Positions 1 to 11,405 of a DNA stretch of 64,000 nucleotides are shown piece after piece (position 1 is the stretch's first letter; each line of letters opens with the position of its first letter). Position numbers and translations under genes: made by a program. The notes under the pieces are model-generated. The model searched no databases. It saw only the letters and a list, made by a program, of their open reading frames with translations, and was not told the origin of the DNA. The DNA comes from Adiantum capillus-veneris (lineage: Eukaryota; Streptophyta; Polypodiopsida; Polypodiales; Pteridaceae): positions 4,681,001 to 4,745,000 of the forward strand of contig CM043963.1 of the NCBI GenBank assembly GCA_014529385.2, read 5' to 3'.

Positions 1-531
1 AAACAAGCCGATTTCCAATTAGGGCGTGTCTATCCCGAGTACAATCTGGTAAGTGACGTTCAAGATCAGAAAGCAAACAATATTTTTGGTCAGCTGGTAG
101 CTTTAAATCCAAAATTGAGGAGGCAGTGGTCTACAAGTGCTAGCACCAGGCTGCCAAGAGCTAGGGGGACTGTGCAAGTAGTGCGAAACATGGCTTTGAG
201 GGTAGGTAGCCCCACTGATGCTCTTCCACTTGTGGATGCGATTATAGAAAAGAGGATGCAAGTACAGGCCTACATAGACGGTGGAGTGCAGGTTTGTGTC
301 ATGATAGAAGCAGCCATGAAAGAGACGGGAATCAAGGCAGTAGTCAAGTCGGATGTGTGCATGAGGATGGCCAACCATACTAAAGCCAGGTGTCTTGGTG
401 TGTCTCAAGATGTGAACACCAAGGTGATGGGTGTAGAGTGCCTGATAAACTTTTTTGTGATGAAGGCAGGAGATAATGCTTATCCAATCATTTTGGGTAT
501 ACCATGGCTTTTGGCGATAGGAGCTAAATAG
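1..531 (+). pseudogene. Ty3/gypsy (Tat-like) gag-protease fragment, open at left edge
   Basis: The frame is open from base 1 to the stop at 529-531. It aligns by eye with the gag-protease junction of the complete gypsy polyprotein at 40034-44898. Shared blocks are a short motif before the protease (LVALNPKLRR here, FLALCPQVRR there), the protease active-site segment YIDGGVQVCVM (LVDGGAQICIM there), the flap-side motif MANHTKARCLG and the closing ILGIPWLL. The active-site triplet is Asp-Gly-Gly rather than the usual Asp-Ser/Thr-Gly. The protein would be an aspartic protease that processes a retroelement polyprotein. The normal downstream RT, RNase H and integrase core are absent here, so this is part of a deletion derivative. 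The N-terminal part lies outside the window. Confidence 0.8.
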
Positions 532-1339
532 GATTAGGAGAGTAAAGTGTTCACCTTGCCTGACAAAGAGAAGGGAAGACAAATTGTGCTTGATTTGAAA
601 ACCAAGGAGAGCAGTTCTCGTCCTATGGCAGTTAAAGATGAGGGTGACATGTAGCTATGAGTACAAGACAGAGACGGGATATGATGAAGGCTACACTAGT
701 ACAGAGGAAAAGGAAAGCGAGGAGGATTTGCTAAACATTAATACAGATCTGTTTGGAGTCACTATAAAAGATTTTGGTGCAGATGAGGAAAGAACTGCTA
801 ACCTTGATGAAGACAAAGTGTGGAGTGAATTTTGGTCTTGCTTGCCCGATGATGTGACGGCAGAGCAGGTGTTAGAAAGGCAAATGGAGTTAGATTGTGA
901 AGGTGGCAATTCCAAAGCTAGAAGATGATCAGCTTGGCCCAGTCTATGGTGAATAGGTTGAAGACTTGGCAGAGCAGGTTCTTGAAGCTAAAGAGCAGGA
1001 TGACAAGGTGCAGGAGCTTGGTGTTGTACTATTGGTGAGTATGCTATTAAAGGTTGCTTTGGATATGTCTTTACATCAACTACAAGGCCTTCCTAGTGTG
1101 GGTCATGGTATAGAGTCTTTTCTGCCAGGCGGTTCAAAAATGGTTAATGAAGAAGCATGCTATGGAGGGCTTCATGAGCGGCGCATTCCATGGTCTATGG
1201 GAGAGGGTCAAAATGCGTATGTATGTTTTGCAGTTAGGTGGAAAGGGAGCAAAGGTCATGATATAAAGCAACAGGTGGAGCAAGTGGGAAAGACCAAACC
1301 AAATTTTTTGGGTAGAGAGATGCAAAAAAAGGCAGATGG
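532..1339 (+). pseudogene. Acidic gypsy linker and unrecognised remnant
   Basis: After the protease stop, 638-928 encodes a Glu/Asp-rich stretch (for example STEEKESEEDLL). It occupies the same position and has the same character as the acidic linker between protease and RT in the 40034-44898 polyprotein. A second short open stretch at 966-1339 has no motif I recognise. In an intact relative about 2.7 kb encoding RT, RNase H and the integrase core should follow; here only about 0.8 kb separates the protease from the integrase tail. I read this as the scar of a large internal deletion. Function is not expected. Confidence 0.5.
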
Positions 1340-1642
1340 GTGATGAAGTATGAGAATTTCAAATCTAAGAACAAGTGGATGGGTCCGTATAAAGTGCAAA
1401 AGGCCTTTCCAAATGGGACCTATCAGCTGGTAAGGGTAAATGGCAAGCTTCTTAGGAACAGGGTGAACGGTGTGCGGCTCAAATTATACTTTGAAAGGAA
1501 TCTAGTGCCCGAGGTGCTGCAAATTGTAATCAAGGGGGTGGGCAACCCACCTAAAGCATGCGGTGTGCGAGATAAAGGAGATGAATATTTTGTACATAGC
1601 TTGTATATAGAGTTATGGTTTTACGAGTGCTTTCAATCATGA
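1340..1642 (+). pseudogene. Gypsy integrase C-terminal tail fragment
   Basis: The translation contains WMGPYKVQKAFPNGTYQL followed by VNGKLLRNRVNGVRLKLYF. This matches, in order and spacing, the integrase C-terminal segment of the gypsy CDS at 40034-44898 (WQGPYIVKKAFNSSYYQL, then the NG-R-VNG-RLKPYL run near 44580-44730). That region normally ends the pol polyprotein just before the polypurine tract, and a purine tract does follow at about 1699. The integrase zinc finger and DDE core are missing upstream, so the piece cannot act alone. The reading frame continues to 1642 with no recognisable sequence. Confidence 0.75.
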
Positions 1643-1698
1643 GGTTGGTGTGCCAGTTAAAGTTTTGTACATATGCTTTTGGTCGAACATAAATGTTC

Positions 1699-1716
1699 GA
1701 CGAGGGGGCTGGGCAA
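1699..1716 (+). other. Polypurine tract of the left gypsy element
   Basis: A purine-rich run (CGAGGGGGCTGGGCAA) sits immediately before a TGAT LTR start. The gypsy element at 37369-47602 has the same arrangement (CCAGGGGGAGGGCTAA before TGATAG at 44927). It would prime plus-strand synthesis. Confidence 0.6.
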
Positions 1717-3691
1717 TGATGGTGCAACCAAAGTTGGTCTAAGCTAGGAAATGGTTTATGCCAAGCAGAGGCAGCACGCAAGTACAGTGTAGAAGGCTAG
1801 GGAAGATACCAAGATCCGGGGTAGCCAAGAGGTAGCGAAAAAGTATGCTCAATGCGGCTTTTTAGGCCAAGGAGGCTCAAACAGGGCTCAGTTGGGGTAG
1901 TAGATGAAGGTGTCCGAAGTACTCTATCAGTGTTGTGGAATATAGTGTTCAGTGTGCTTTAGAAGCCGGCCCAAATGGCTAGTCAAACGAAGCCCCGGTG
2001 TGCAAGATACTGAAGTTTAAAGGTAGAGTGTTTAGCAGATCTCCGATGGATAGGGCAGCTGGGGACAGGTGGCCCAGGCAAGTGTTAGTGGATACATTTG
2101 TAGTGCTCGAGTTGTGGAGCATGCCGGTCTTCTCGAATTGAGAATTGGAGCTACGGATGGAAAGTTATGGGCAGGTCGAGATTTTTCGGAGGCCGGGTTT
2201 GAGCCTGTTTGCCCCCATTGAAAAATGCACCATCTGGTGTTTTCATGAGCTTGCCAGGTGTTTTGGTGCATAGTATGCAGCATATGATGCTAGCAAGAAG
2301 TGACGGCACGTGGATCAGAGTCCAGAGCACGGAGATATGCTTGGCCGAAGTTAGCAGTTTGTGGCAAATGTTAGGAGTCAGATGCTTTTTCCCAGTTTGG
2401 GGTGCACTGATCGAGGTCGGGTTAAAGTCGCCTTGCGGGGTCAGTACGTGAGCTTCAAGATGGGAACGTAGGATTTTGGTCAGGTTCGACGGTCGGTGCA
2501 TAAGCCAACTGAGCAGTATATGGCAGAGCATCCAATACAAGCAAAAAAAGGTTTTCTTTAGTTAAAATGGGGGGGTTTTTTTTAGGAACTCGGAAGCCTT
2601 CAAAGGGCGAATTCCAATAGGGTGCCACGTGGAGGGCACCATGGTCCCATATGCGCAGCAAGCCCTCAAGGGGGTGCACTTTATAGCCTGGGCTATGAGA
2701 CCCCAATGAGACACAAAGGGGGAGAGAGAGGGGAGCTCCCTCACCCGTGGCGTTGCAGTAAGCCTACAGCAAGCGCGCATGGAGGCTCAACCGAATTTGT
2801 GGTGATCAGAAATTGGTGCCCCGAGCAATGGTTGTACAGGGCCGGCGGTGGTAGTTTGTTAATACCGTTTGATGATGTGGCAAGCGCCCTTGGGGGCTCG
2901 TTCCAGTGCCCGCGCCTCAAAGGGGCCCCCCACTTTTAGGAGGTGAGTCACCCCCCCAATAGCAGCATCGCTATTGCTTGGCAAGGGGAGGATCCCACAA
3001 TAGGACAATGAGCTTAGAGAGAGAGAGAGAGAGAAAGAGCCCGAGGGATGCTAGGAGTACAAGAGCAAAGCAAAAGGCCATTTCAAGGTCGGCCAAGCAA
3101 AAGCAAGGGCAAAGGCAAGGCCGGCCAAAAAAGGGTGAAGGAGGAGTTGATCGGGCATCCAATCAAAGGAATTAAAAAGAGAGAGAGAAGGCTGGAGGGA
3201 GTCAGCGGACAAAGAGGCTATGCCAAAGAGGCAATGTAAGCTAAGCTGCCTAGAAGAGGTAAAAAATGAAGGAAAAGAGGAAAAAAATCAAAAGAAGCCT
3301 AGGGGGCAATAGCGACCTCGCTAATGCCCCCCCCCCCCCCTCAAGTGCAAAGAGAGCAAGAGAAAGCAGAGAGAGGCAAAGCGGTTTCCCCCTTCCAAAA
3401 GATGCCAAATCAAGGTGCCAAATGGACCAATTAAATTGTAAATTCCAAAATTGAAGTTCACCCCCTATAAAGATCAAATTTTAGTGAAATTAAGGGCTTT
3501 TTTGGTGTCGTTTGAAGCCTGCAAAGTGGAGTTCTCTGACAAGCTAACCCGTTTGTAACTTTTTCTTGAAAATCGCAATGGTGATGGCACTGCAAACCAG
3601 TGTACATGCCTTTTGAAGTGCAATCAAGTCACCGTTGCCCCCTACTACTGTTGCTTCCCCTTCCCCCCTTCTATTTCTCCTGCTTTCATGT
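1717..3691 (+). repeat. Putative 3' LTR of the left gypsy element (end not resolved)
   Basis: The stretch begins TGATGGTG right after the purine tract, as expected for an LTR. A TATA-like TATAAAG lies at 3466-3472, which fits a U3 promoter with R/U5 to the right. No second copy of this LTR is in the window, so the right boundary cannot be placed. The segment is interrupted at 3691/3692 by another LTR element and may resume after 8728. Simple GA tracts (about 3016-3034) and a C-run (about 3329-3340) lie inside. Short open frames here show no protein motifs. Confidence 0.5.
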
Positions 3692-4179
3692 TGTTATAGA
3701 ATTGACATTTTACTATTTATTGCAGCTGACAGGTGGAAAAGACTAGACCCAGCTTGACCTATGCAAATGTATTTGTATATCATGTATATTTTATTATTCA
3801 AGTGCTCTTTTATGAGCTTTGGCCATTTATGACCGGCCGGCCAGTTTGTACTCACTTTGACCATTCAAGAATCTATAAATTAAATACATGCAAGAGAGAA
3901 ATGGTCACTCTTGCACGGGGGGAGATTGCACCCAGAGTCTGCGTTGCTCTTCTCTCCTCTCCTCTCTCCCCTCTCGACGTGCTGGCGTAGCACTCCACTC
4001 TAGGAGGTGCGCCTGCACGTGCTCTCTCGCTCTATCTCGCTCTCTTTTTCTCTCTATTCGTGTACGATTTGATTATATGGTCACAGGATTTGCCAGGTAT
4101 GCATATTTGTGGTGCTTTGTTGTTCCTATCATGCTATTTGAGGTATTTTGCAGGGGCGCTACGTCTTCCGTTTGTAGCA
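3692..4179 (+). repeat. 5' LTR of the non-coding element
   Basis: Starts TG and ends CA. It carries a promoter-like TATAAAT at 3874-3880, a GACCGGCCGGCC palindrome near 3831-3842 and a pyrimidine-rich R/U5-like stretch after 3945. The second copy at 8236-8723 has the same length. Confidence 0.85.
3874..3880 (+). promoter_or_regulatory. TATA box in LTR
   Basis: TATAAAT in the context ATCTATAAATTAAATA, preserved in the 3' LTR at 8418-8424. It would place transcription start about 30 bp downstream, near 3905. Confidence 0.5.
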
Positions 4180-4180
4180 G

Positions 4181-4192
4181 TGGTATCAGAGC
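4181..4192 (+). other. Primer-binding site, initiator Met tRNA type
   Basis: TGGTATCAGAGC begins two bases after the 5' LTR end. It is complementary to the 3' end of plant initiator Met tRNA, the standard primer of many plant LTR elements. Confidence 0.85.
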
Positions 4193-7100
4193 TGTGGCTA
4201 TGCTCTTGGACTTGCAGCAATGATAACTATAGAGATTATGGTGAACAAAGATAAGTCATGCTTAATTACACTTAACTTCTCCTGTTTAAAATTAGAGGTA
4301 CGTGATTATTACAAACCTCCTCGCATCATAAGTATTTCAAATTGTTTAAAGACATTGGATTTTTTTAAAAGATTAATCGAATATCTATACAGGTAAAGAT
4401 AAATTAGTATAGTTTAGAGCATAATATTCGTTAATATGATGCATTCGTTCGAATTCGAGGACGGAAAGAAAGAGATTAAGCTCTCATATTGTTTATATAC
4501 TTTAAGCCTAGGATGGTCGATTTATAAGTATTGGAAGTCTGATCAGTTTCGTCCGTGCTATGAGAAGAAGAAGAATTCATGGTCGCTTCTTGTAGGAATA
4601 AACCCGAGAGGCCTTGGGAGTGCACGAGTGAAGACGTACAATGGAGGAGACCCGAAACTCGATTGACTAATCCACCATCTCTCCGCTTAGTGGGAACGAC
4701 CCTCAAGTTATTTTTGTGGGAATCGTTGAATGCCCTAATCATGTTTTATTTTAATTAAAGCACACAGTGGAGGCATACTCCAGAGAAGGTGGCGCAAGAG
4801 GAAAATCATCAACTAGGTATGCAAGTGCCGCCCAGCTTCACTCATCACAAAGCAGGGGCAGCGACGACAGTGCCGTCAGACATGGGCAGCATTTGCAGCG
4901 TCGTCAGTGCGTGCCTCATCAACTCGGGGCTCAACCACTACCGGCATGTTGAAGTGTTGGCTGGTGTGCCACCCACATCTATTCCCCCCCCCCGCTTTGG
5001 CATGCAGAGTTGGACCTTTTTTTTTTCTTTATCTCTCGTTATCTCTCTCCTTCTCTTGCAGTCTCCCTCTCAATGCCCATGCAGCGGCACTTTTTCTCTC
5101 TTTCTCTGTATCTCTCTAGCCACCAACCGCCCTCGGACTCTCTCTTTCTTACCAGGGCCACCACCCACTAGTTGCATGCAACTGCACCCAACCAAAGAAC
5201 TCTCTCTCTCAAGCCGCCATGCAACCCACGCTTACACACCCACCAACTGGCTATGACAACCTGCCGCTCCCTTTAGTGTTGCAGGGTCGTTCAAGGCGTA
5301 CCCCAAGTGAAGCTGCCATCAGCTACCACTGCTCTCCGCTGCATGCGGACTCCAAATTGGTTGTAAATCCCCACCCACCCACACACACAAACACACACAC
5401 CTCTGTCATGCCGCTGCCTCTCACCCACCCACTTCAGTTAGCTGAGCTGATCGATTTCTCTCTCTTTGTTGCACAGTTCTTTGCGCACCTTTTTCTCTAC
5501 CCCACGCTAGGTGCATGCAACTCTCTCCCTCTGCCCCTCGTTTACTACACAAGGCGCGCACACACCCCGTTTACCCCCCTCCAAGAGGCATAGCAGTTGA
5601 TGCAAACCCCATCCACTTTGTACTCGCCATAGCTGCACCCCACTATGCAATTCTCTCCTCAGCTTGCCCTCCAGTCCCACACCCCCGCACTTCATATCGG
5701 AGACGAGCTGCAATTCTGTCGCTCCTACCGTGCTGATCATCTGTGTAGTTGTCACGTTATTCAGTTTGGAAAGCTTGTAGATTCCCACACATCACTGTCT
5801 GTGTGTGTTGCATCACCTCCTCTCTATCACACAATATCCAACGCTGCAGTGGGACATGGAGGAGCACGGTCGAGCCTCAATAATCCGAGGTTGCGACAGT
5901 GACTTCATACGACATTCAGACTCAGATGAGTGCAATAATGTGCGGGAGGCGGGCACGCCAACACAATGGAAGTGTAACCAATTATTTCGCGTGAAGCTCA
6001 CAGCTTACAATAATCTCAACAGTACTCACTACGAGCATCGATGCAAGGCATGATGAGAAAGCGTGTCAGCATGAGCAATTTTGGGTTATTAATGGAGCCC
6101 CTGGAAAGCCACTCTAACAGTCTCGCTACGACTAAGTACAAAAGTGGGCATTGATGAAGCTATGCAGCCGATCGATGTAATATCTCCTCAGACAGGGCAT
6201 GGCGTCCGCCATCTTCATATTGATGCTCATTTTTGCTTTTACTTTACTTCATTTCATTTTGTATATGAACATTGTTTTAGATCTATAAGGCTTGTATGGT
6301 TTTGGTCCCATACGCACTAGGAGACAGGTAATATAACACTTCATTTCTTCTCTCTCTCACTCTTACCCATCCCATTACGACTCCAATGCAATACTTTTTC
6401 CTGACAATTCACGATCAGACATTCACGATGACGCGGCTGCATTTCATCTGATGATTTCAGAATTAGTTTTCGTCTTTTATTGTAATTCATTTTATTTTTG
6501 TACCCAGGTAATTAGATTAGATCCACAAGAATTTTTTCATTTTTCCTAGGTAATTTTGGTATTTTAATGATGGTTACTATAAAATTTTATTTCATTTCAC
6601 TCTCTTCACAATCCCCCACCATCCCCCTATTGTTATGTTTTGAGAATTCATGTCAATCACATTATATTTTTTTATAATTATGCAATGTATAATAATCCAC
6701 TACTTAAGCTTGCACCCAAAAAAAAAAAAAACACTCACAAAAGACATGGCTCATATATAACTTGGACATCAGTGTGCTATCTTAACCGCCCTCAAAATTG
6801 CAGCTTCTCCTGAGCAACTTTACTCATTCTAGTTGAACATGGTCACTGAGTTGAAAACAGTCTTTTGATGGAACTTTCAACCACAATTAAGTGCTTCAAA
6901 ACTGTTTGAGCACAAGTTGTCCTGCACCTACTCATACACTCGATAGGTTCTTGCTACTGTTATTACAATGTTCATAATTGTGTCCTATGTTTATTTAGCA
7001 TTCTTTTCAAACGACTCTATCTAAATTTTAGTTACACACACTCTTTGTGCCTTATGATTCCACTTTTAATGCCAATGGTAAGCAGATATATCACACATTC

Positions 7101-8235
7101 ATGTCAACTTCTCACTGTTAACATGACATGTCCCTTGTATGTCTATCACTATGATCGTTCCCATTTTGTACAAATTCTCTCTCGAATTATCTTTTTTTTT
7201 TTTAAATTGTTTTTAGTGCTTTTTTTTTTTCAAAAGTTTGCAGAGAAGACTACATACAATGTTTAGATATCAAGCTCCAGGTATGACATTGCTTAATACA
7301 TTTTGATAATACCCCCCTTGAAACATCATTACAATTATTCTTGATAAGTAAGATCTATCTATGTATCTTTAGACCTCAAAGTAATATTATCTAATTCAAC
7401 ACAAGCTAGTACCTATCCCATCTGGACTCTTCCGGAGATAACTTGTCATACCACTACTTACATGAGCTCAGCTGGTGTGTGATGATTGCTAACATTCAGT
7501 ATACGTTTCCACATTCTAGTCTCTTCCAATTTCATATCAAACAGGTCAGTTATTTTTTCACTTTTTTTTATGCCTAGCCTAGTCCATTGGTCACGAACAC
7601 ACAGATTCACCGATTTAGGCAATGTGTAGATACTCATCTTGGTGCAGACCCGCCGATTTAGGCAGCACATTGATAAAGAACAAATTCATGATTTTTAAGC
7701 AATATCAAATGCAGATACGCCGATTTAGGCAGCATTAGTGCAGATTCACCGATTTAGGCAGCACGTCTTATTGGTGTAGATTCGTCGATTTAGGCAACAC
7801 CGTCACAAAATCATGTTGCAGTGGCTGGCCACCACTGTAACTGGTATGATTTTGTTACCCGGGTACATAATAAACAGTGATTTGGATTTGGACTTATATT
7901 GTGGAATTGGAATTGGATTGGGATTTGGTATCTGGTGATTATTATGGCAGTGTTTCTGTGACGAGACTTGACATTATGATATTAATGATGAATGTGACCA
8001 ATGATATCCTGATTCACCAGGGTATGACATATACTGCTTATTCTAGTGGTATGGGACACTAGAATAGGTAGTATGTGGATGACGACAGGCATAAGATAAT
8101 GTTGTTTAGTTTCATAAATTTTTCTTTTATTATGTGATGTTTTTGACACAACATACTAATCACTGTTTTTGACAAGTATTGTTTGCAGATTTTTATCTTC
8201 GCAACTGAGGGCAGTTGCTTTCCAACGGAGAGGTA
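4193..8235 (+). other. Interior of non-coding LTR element
   Basis: About 4 kb without a supportable gene. Short frames at 4436-4666 and 4789-5593 are low-complexity (CT-rich, Pro/Ser/Leu) and show no domain. The right third contains five copies of a GATTTAGGCA motif (7601-7800). The interior ends with a weak purine stretch (CGGAGAGGTA) before the 3' LTR. Confidence 0.6.
7601..7800 (+). repeat. Five short repeats, GCAGATTCRCCGATTTAGGC
   Basis: The core CGATTTAGGCA occurs five times, at about 7611, 7653, 7721, 7750 and 7786. The left flank is like GCAGATTCRC, and most copies have GCAC or ACAC on the right. Spacing is irregular (about 29-68 bp), so this is not a strict tandem array. All copies lie inside the non-coding element. 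Confidence 0.75.
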
Positions 8236-8723
8236 TGTTATAGAATTGACATTTTACTATTTATTGTAGCTAACAGGTGGAAAAGACTAGACCCAGCTTG
8301 GCCTATGCAAATGTATTTGTATATCATGTATATTTTATTATTCAAGTGCTCTTTTATGAGCTTTGGCCATTTATGACCGGCCGGCCAGTTTGTACTCACT
8401 TTGACCATTCAAGAATCTATAAATTAAATACATGCAAGCGGGAAATGGTCACTCTTGCACGCGGGGAGATTTCACCCAGTGTCTGCGTTGCTCTTCTCTC
8501 CTCTCCTCTCTCCCCTCTCGACGTGCTGGCGTAGCACTCCACTCTAGGAGGTGCGCCTGCACGTGCTCTCTCGCTCTATCTCGCTCTCTTTTTCTCTTTG
8601 TTCGTGTATGATTTGATTATATGGTCATAGGCTTTGCCAGGTATGCATATTTGTGGTGCTTTGTTGTTTCTATCATGCTATTTGAGGTATTTTGCAGGGA
8701 CGCTACGGCTTCCGTTTGTAGCA
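8236..8723 (+). repeat. 3' LTR of the non-coding element
   Basis: Same length and termini as the 5' LTR. TATAAAT is at 8418-8424. It is followed by TATGT, the partner of CATGT before the 5' LTR. Confidence 0.85.
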
Positions 8724-8928
8724 TATGTTTCCCCTCGGTGTCGACAGTGTGGATGTGTGTGCCCCTTGGACCGATGGTGTTTTGTGTGAGAGAGTGAGAT
8801 TGAGTGGCTGTGAGTGTGTAAGGGTGGAGACAGACCGTGGCAGTAGGTATGCTTGGTGTGGTGGGTTTGTGGAGTGTGAGAACAATGGAAATTGAGCAGG
8901 CGGTGGTTTGCTAGTTTAAAGTGTATTT

Positions 8929-9668
8929 TTGAAGGTGTTTTCCGAGAGGATAGGGGTGATGTGGATACACTGTGCTATAGAGAGGCCCTTGTGTTTGTGC
9001 CAAGCCTGTTCCCCCATTCCCCCTCTCCAGTGCCACACTGACAAGCGTAAAACCACCATGGATTGTGCTATCATGGGCAACTTTCACACAGATGGTGATG
9101 AAGCCAGGTACTGTGGAACTATTGAAAGGATACTAAAGGTTAATTTTAGAACCTTTCATAACTTCATTTTCGAGTGCAAGTGGTTTCCAAATGTGTCTAG
9201 ACGACATGAGAATGGCCTCTACATGGTGGACTCTAGTGTGCATCACACAGGGAGGTATGACAATTTAGTTTTACCGCGCAATTGTGAGCAGGTGAGTGAC
9301 ATGTACCTTTTTTTTAAAACAATTATTTGCTTGTAGCATTAGTTATACCAATGTTACTCACTTTGAGCTTCTATTTTATAGTCATCTATATCCCACCAAT
9401 CCACCAACCAAAACTTTCGTTCGTAATTCTCGTAACACCTCGGGGGAGAACCATTTTTTCCACTAATGAAGTGGAGACTATCTTTGACCCTCTTCCACCT
9501 CCGACTTTGGATGAGGTGGAAACAGAGGAGAGGAAGGTCGATGAATCAAGTTTGGCGGCAGCAAGTCTTAGCGAGGATGATTGTCATGATGATGAAGATG
9601 ATAAGATGGAGGATGACGAACTGGAAGATGATGAAGGCAATGCATTGACAAACAAAAAATTGATTTAG
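8929..9668 (+). pseudogene. DUF4216-like CACTA transposon protein fragment
   Basis: The first open stretch (8929-9336) contains YCGTIERILKVNF, FECKWFPN and CEQV in an order that resembles the DUF4216 domain found next to plant CACTA (En/Spm) transposases: a YYG..I.EL.Y strand, an F.C.W strand and an A.QVFY ending. A second open stretch (9327-9668) continues with IYIPPIHQPKLSFVI and then a strongly acidic tail (DEDDKMEDDELEDDEG). The two may be exons: GTGAGT lies at about 9292 and a TTTTATAG acceptor near 9382. Joining them there does not keep the expected phase, so a frameshift is also possible. It is an isolated fragment with no transposase domain or CACTA termini next to it. Confidence 0.5.
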
Positions 9669-9876
9669 GAGCCATGGCCGGATAATTGGATGATGCCTCA
9701 TGTAGAGATCTTTTGGAAGATGATTCATAAACATTTTGCAGTTATGAAGTTTTTTGGTCGTGTAATCCATTCATCTCTCTCTCCCCCCTCTTCCTCTCTT
9801 TACATTTGGGAATATGCTCAATTATATTAATCAATTAACAATGCTTAATTTAGTTGTAACCAGATGTAATTTTATA

Positions 9877-9878
<2 letters not shown>

Positions 9879-9919
<41 letters not shown>
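9879..9919 (+). repeat. CT microsatellite
   Basis: Nearly uninterrupted CT dinucleotides over about 40 bp. Confidence 0.9.
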
Positions 9920-9926
<7 letters not shown>

Positions 9927-10000
9927 CTTTTTTAAATTTGAAAATTTTATACAATATTCTTTAATTTTTATTGAGAGGAGGGAAACACCAAAATTTGAAA

Positions 10001-10033
<33 letters not shown>
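10001..10033 (+). repeat. G homopolymer, 33 bp
   Basis: An unbroken run of 33 G followed by CGG. Runs of this length are error-prone in sequencing, so the exact length is unreliable. Confidence 0.9.
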
Positions 10034-10133
10034 CGGATATATTTATTTTAAGCCCGAATTTGAAAGTTTAGGTGCTAAATTTGGTTGTCGGATATAACAG
10101 CGGTAATAAACGCGATAATAACAACAAAAACTG

Positions 10134-11405
10134 TCACGGCAATGTTTTAAACACGAAAAAAAAACCCCGCCCTCCTCTTTCTTGTTTCTCTACTTGAATT
10201 TGCACCTTCTCTCTACAAAATGCGGTAAAACACCGCGGTAAACACTTGGAGATTTTCATAGTGATAGAATTTACATTAGTGTTCCATCCACCTTGGATGG
10301 TGGTTACACATCCATTAGTGATAGTATTGTGGACACTCTGATCAATTTCATACACCATAAGAGAAGTCTCGTAGGGCACCAAGAGTTGCTCCGTATTTTT
10401 TATTACCAAGTTGCCTACCATCGATATCTTGTGAAATCTTTGCAATTGATCTTACAGTGGACGTTGAACAAGAGTATGAATTACTAGAGATTTCTCTAAG
10501 GTGCTAGTTGGAGTTTGATCTTTACATTTATTTGATGAAACTTGATCCTTCCCTCTATCTATAGTAGTCTCTGGTGGAGTGCCAAGTAGTTCAATTGGCG
10601 TATCTACAGAAATCCCCTCAATGGTGTGTCCTACTTTAGAATGTGGCTTCTTCAGACCAGTCAATGTTGGCACTATCTTTTGCTTCTCTTTGAAGCGGGC
10701 TAACAAATTTGACACTTTCAGTTTCTTTGATGCTGGCTCTGAGGTTATTTCTTTGATTGTTCTACTGTTCTTTTTGAACCTGAAGTAGTGGTGACTAGAG
10801 CAAGTTCCTATCCGTGACCCTGTTGTGTCTCTTATTCACTGGTCTGAGTACCTTTAGTGCCTTTACATGGGCTTTCTTCATTGATGTGTGGAGGAATACA
10901 AGTAGCCCAATGTAAGAACTACCATACATACCATGCTTTAAATAGATTTCGAGTTTTCAATTTGGCTATTTGTTGCATCGGACTATCATGCAAAAAGTGC
11001 TTAAACTAATATCAACCTTGGGATTGTCAACACTAAGAGCATATCAGACACATAAGTGGGATTTTTCTTCAGACTTATCGGCTCCGCTACAAATCTATAC
11101 GTTGGTTTGAATTCCAAGGCCAATACTGGAATCTCTTGGCCTCCAATTTGTCTCTTCTTCTTTGCTTGATTATCTTTCTTTAGAAAACTACTGACTTCTT
11201 CCACTGAACAAGGTTTTGCCTTGGTTGAAAATGGTAGATGCAACACATGAGATAGGGGCATTGTTGTTGCCTCAACTCGTATTCCATGAATATTAGTTGT
11301 ACTAGTATCAGGGTTGAACGTGTCCACAACTTGCTTGATAATTTTCGAGGCAGAGTTGATCCTGGTGGCTTCTAGTACCACCTCCATACCCCATAGTTTG
11401 AGCAA
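10134..11405 (-). pseudogene. Decayed minus-strand frame of unknown identity
   Basis: Three open stretches on the minus strand (11405-11001, 10715-10452 and 10445-10134) lie in the same frame. The last two are separated by a single TAA at 10452-10454, and several stops lie between 11000 and about 10800. The translations have ordinary composition (for example MVGNLVIKNTEQLLVPYETS, and a Lys-rich segment near 11160) and do not look like a shadow of another gene. I recognise no domain. It may be a decayed host gene or a transposon-borne protein. Confidence 0.35.

Larger units (their letters stand above)
3692..8723 (+). mobile_element. Complete non-coding LTR retrotransposon (LARD-like)
   Basis: Two direct 488-bp repeats (3692-4179 and 8236-8723) begin TGTTATAG and end TTTGTAGCA. 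They bound a 4056-bp interior that starts with a tRNA-Met primer-binding site at 4181-4192. The flanking 5-mers are CATGT (3687-3691) and TATGT (8724-8728), a target duplication with one C/T change. By eye the LTRs differ at about 16 positions (roughly 97% identical), so the insertion is not recent. No gag, protease, integrase or RT motif appears in any frame of the interior. It should therefore be a non-autonomous element mobilised by another element's proteins. The size fits large retrotransposon derivatives, although LTRs in that class are usually longer. Confidence 0.85.

Noticed and set aside
4789-5593. Pro/Ser/Leu-rich frames in the non-coding LTR element as a possible gag
   Set aside because: Composition follows CT-rich low-complexity DNA; no capsid or zinc-knuckle motif.
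7601-7800. CRISPR-like short repeats
   Set aside because: Irregular spacing, only five copies, inside a plant LTR element; no basis for CRISPR in this context.
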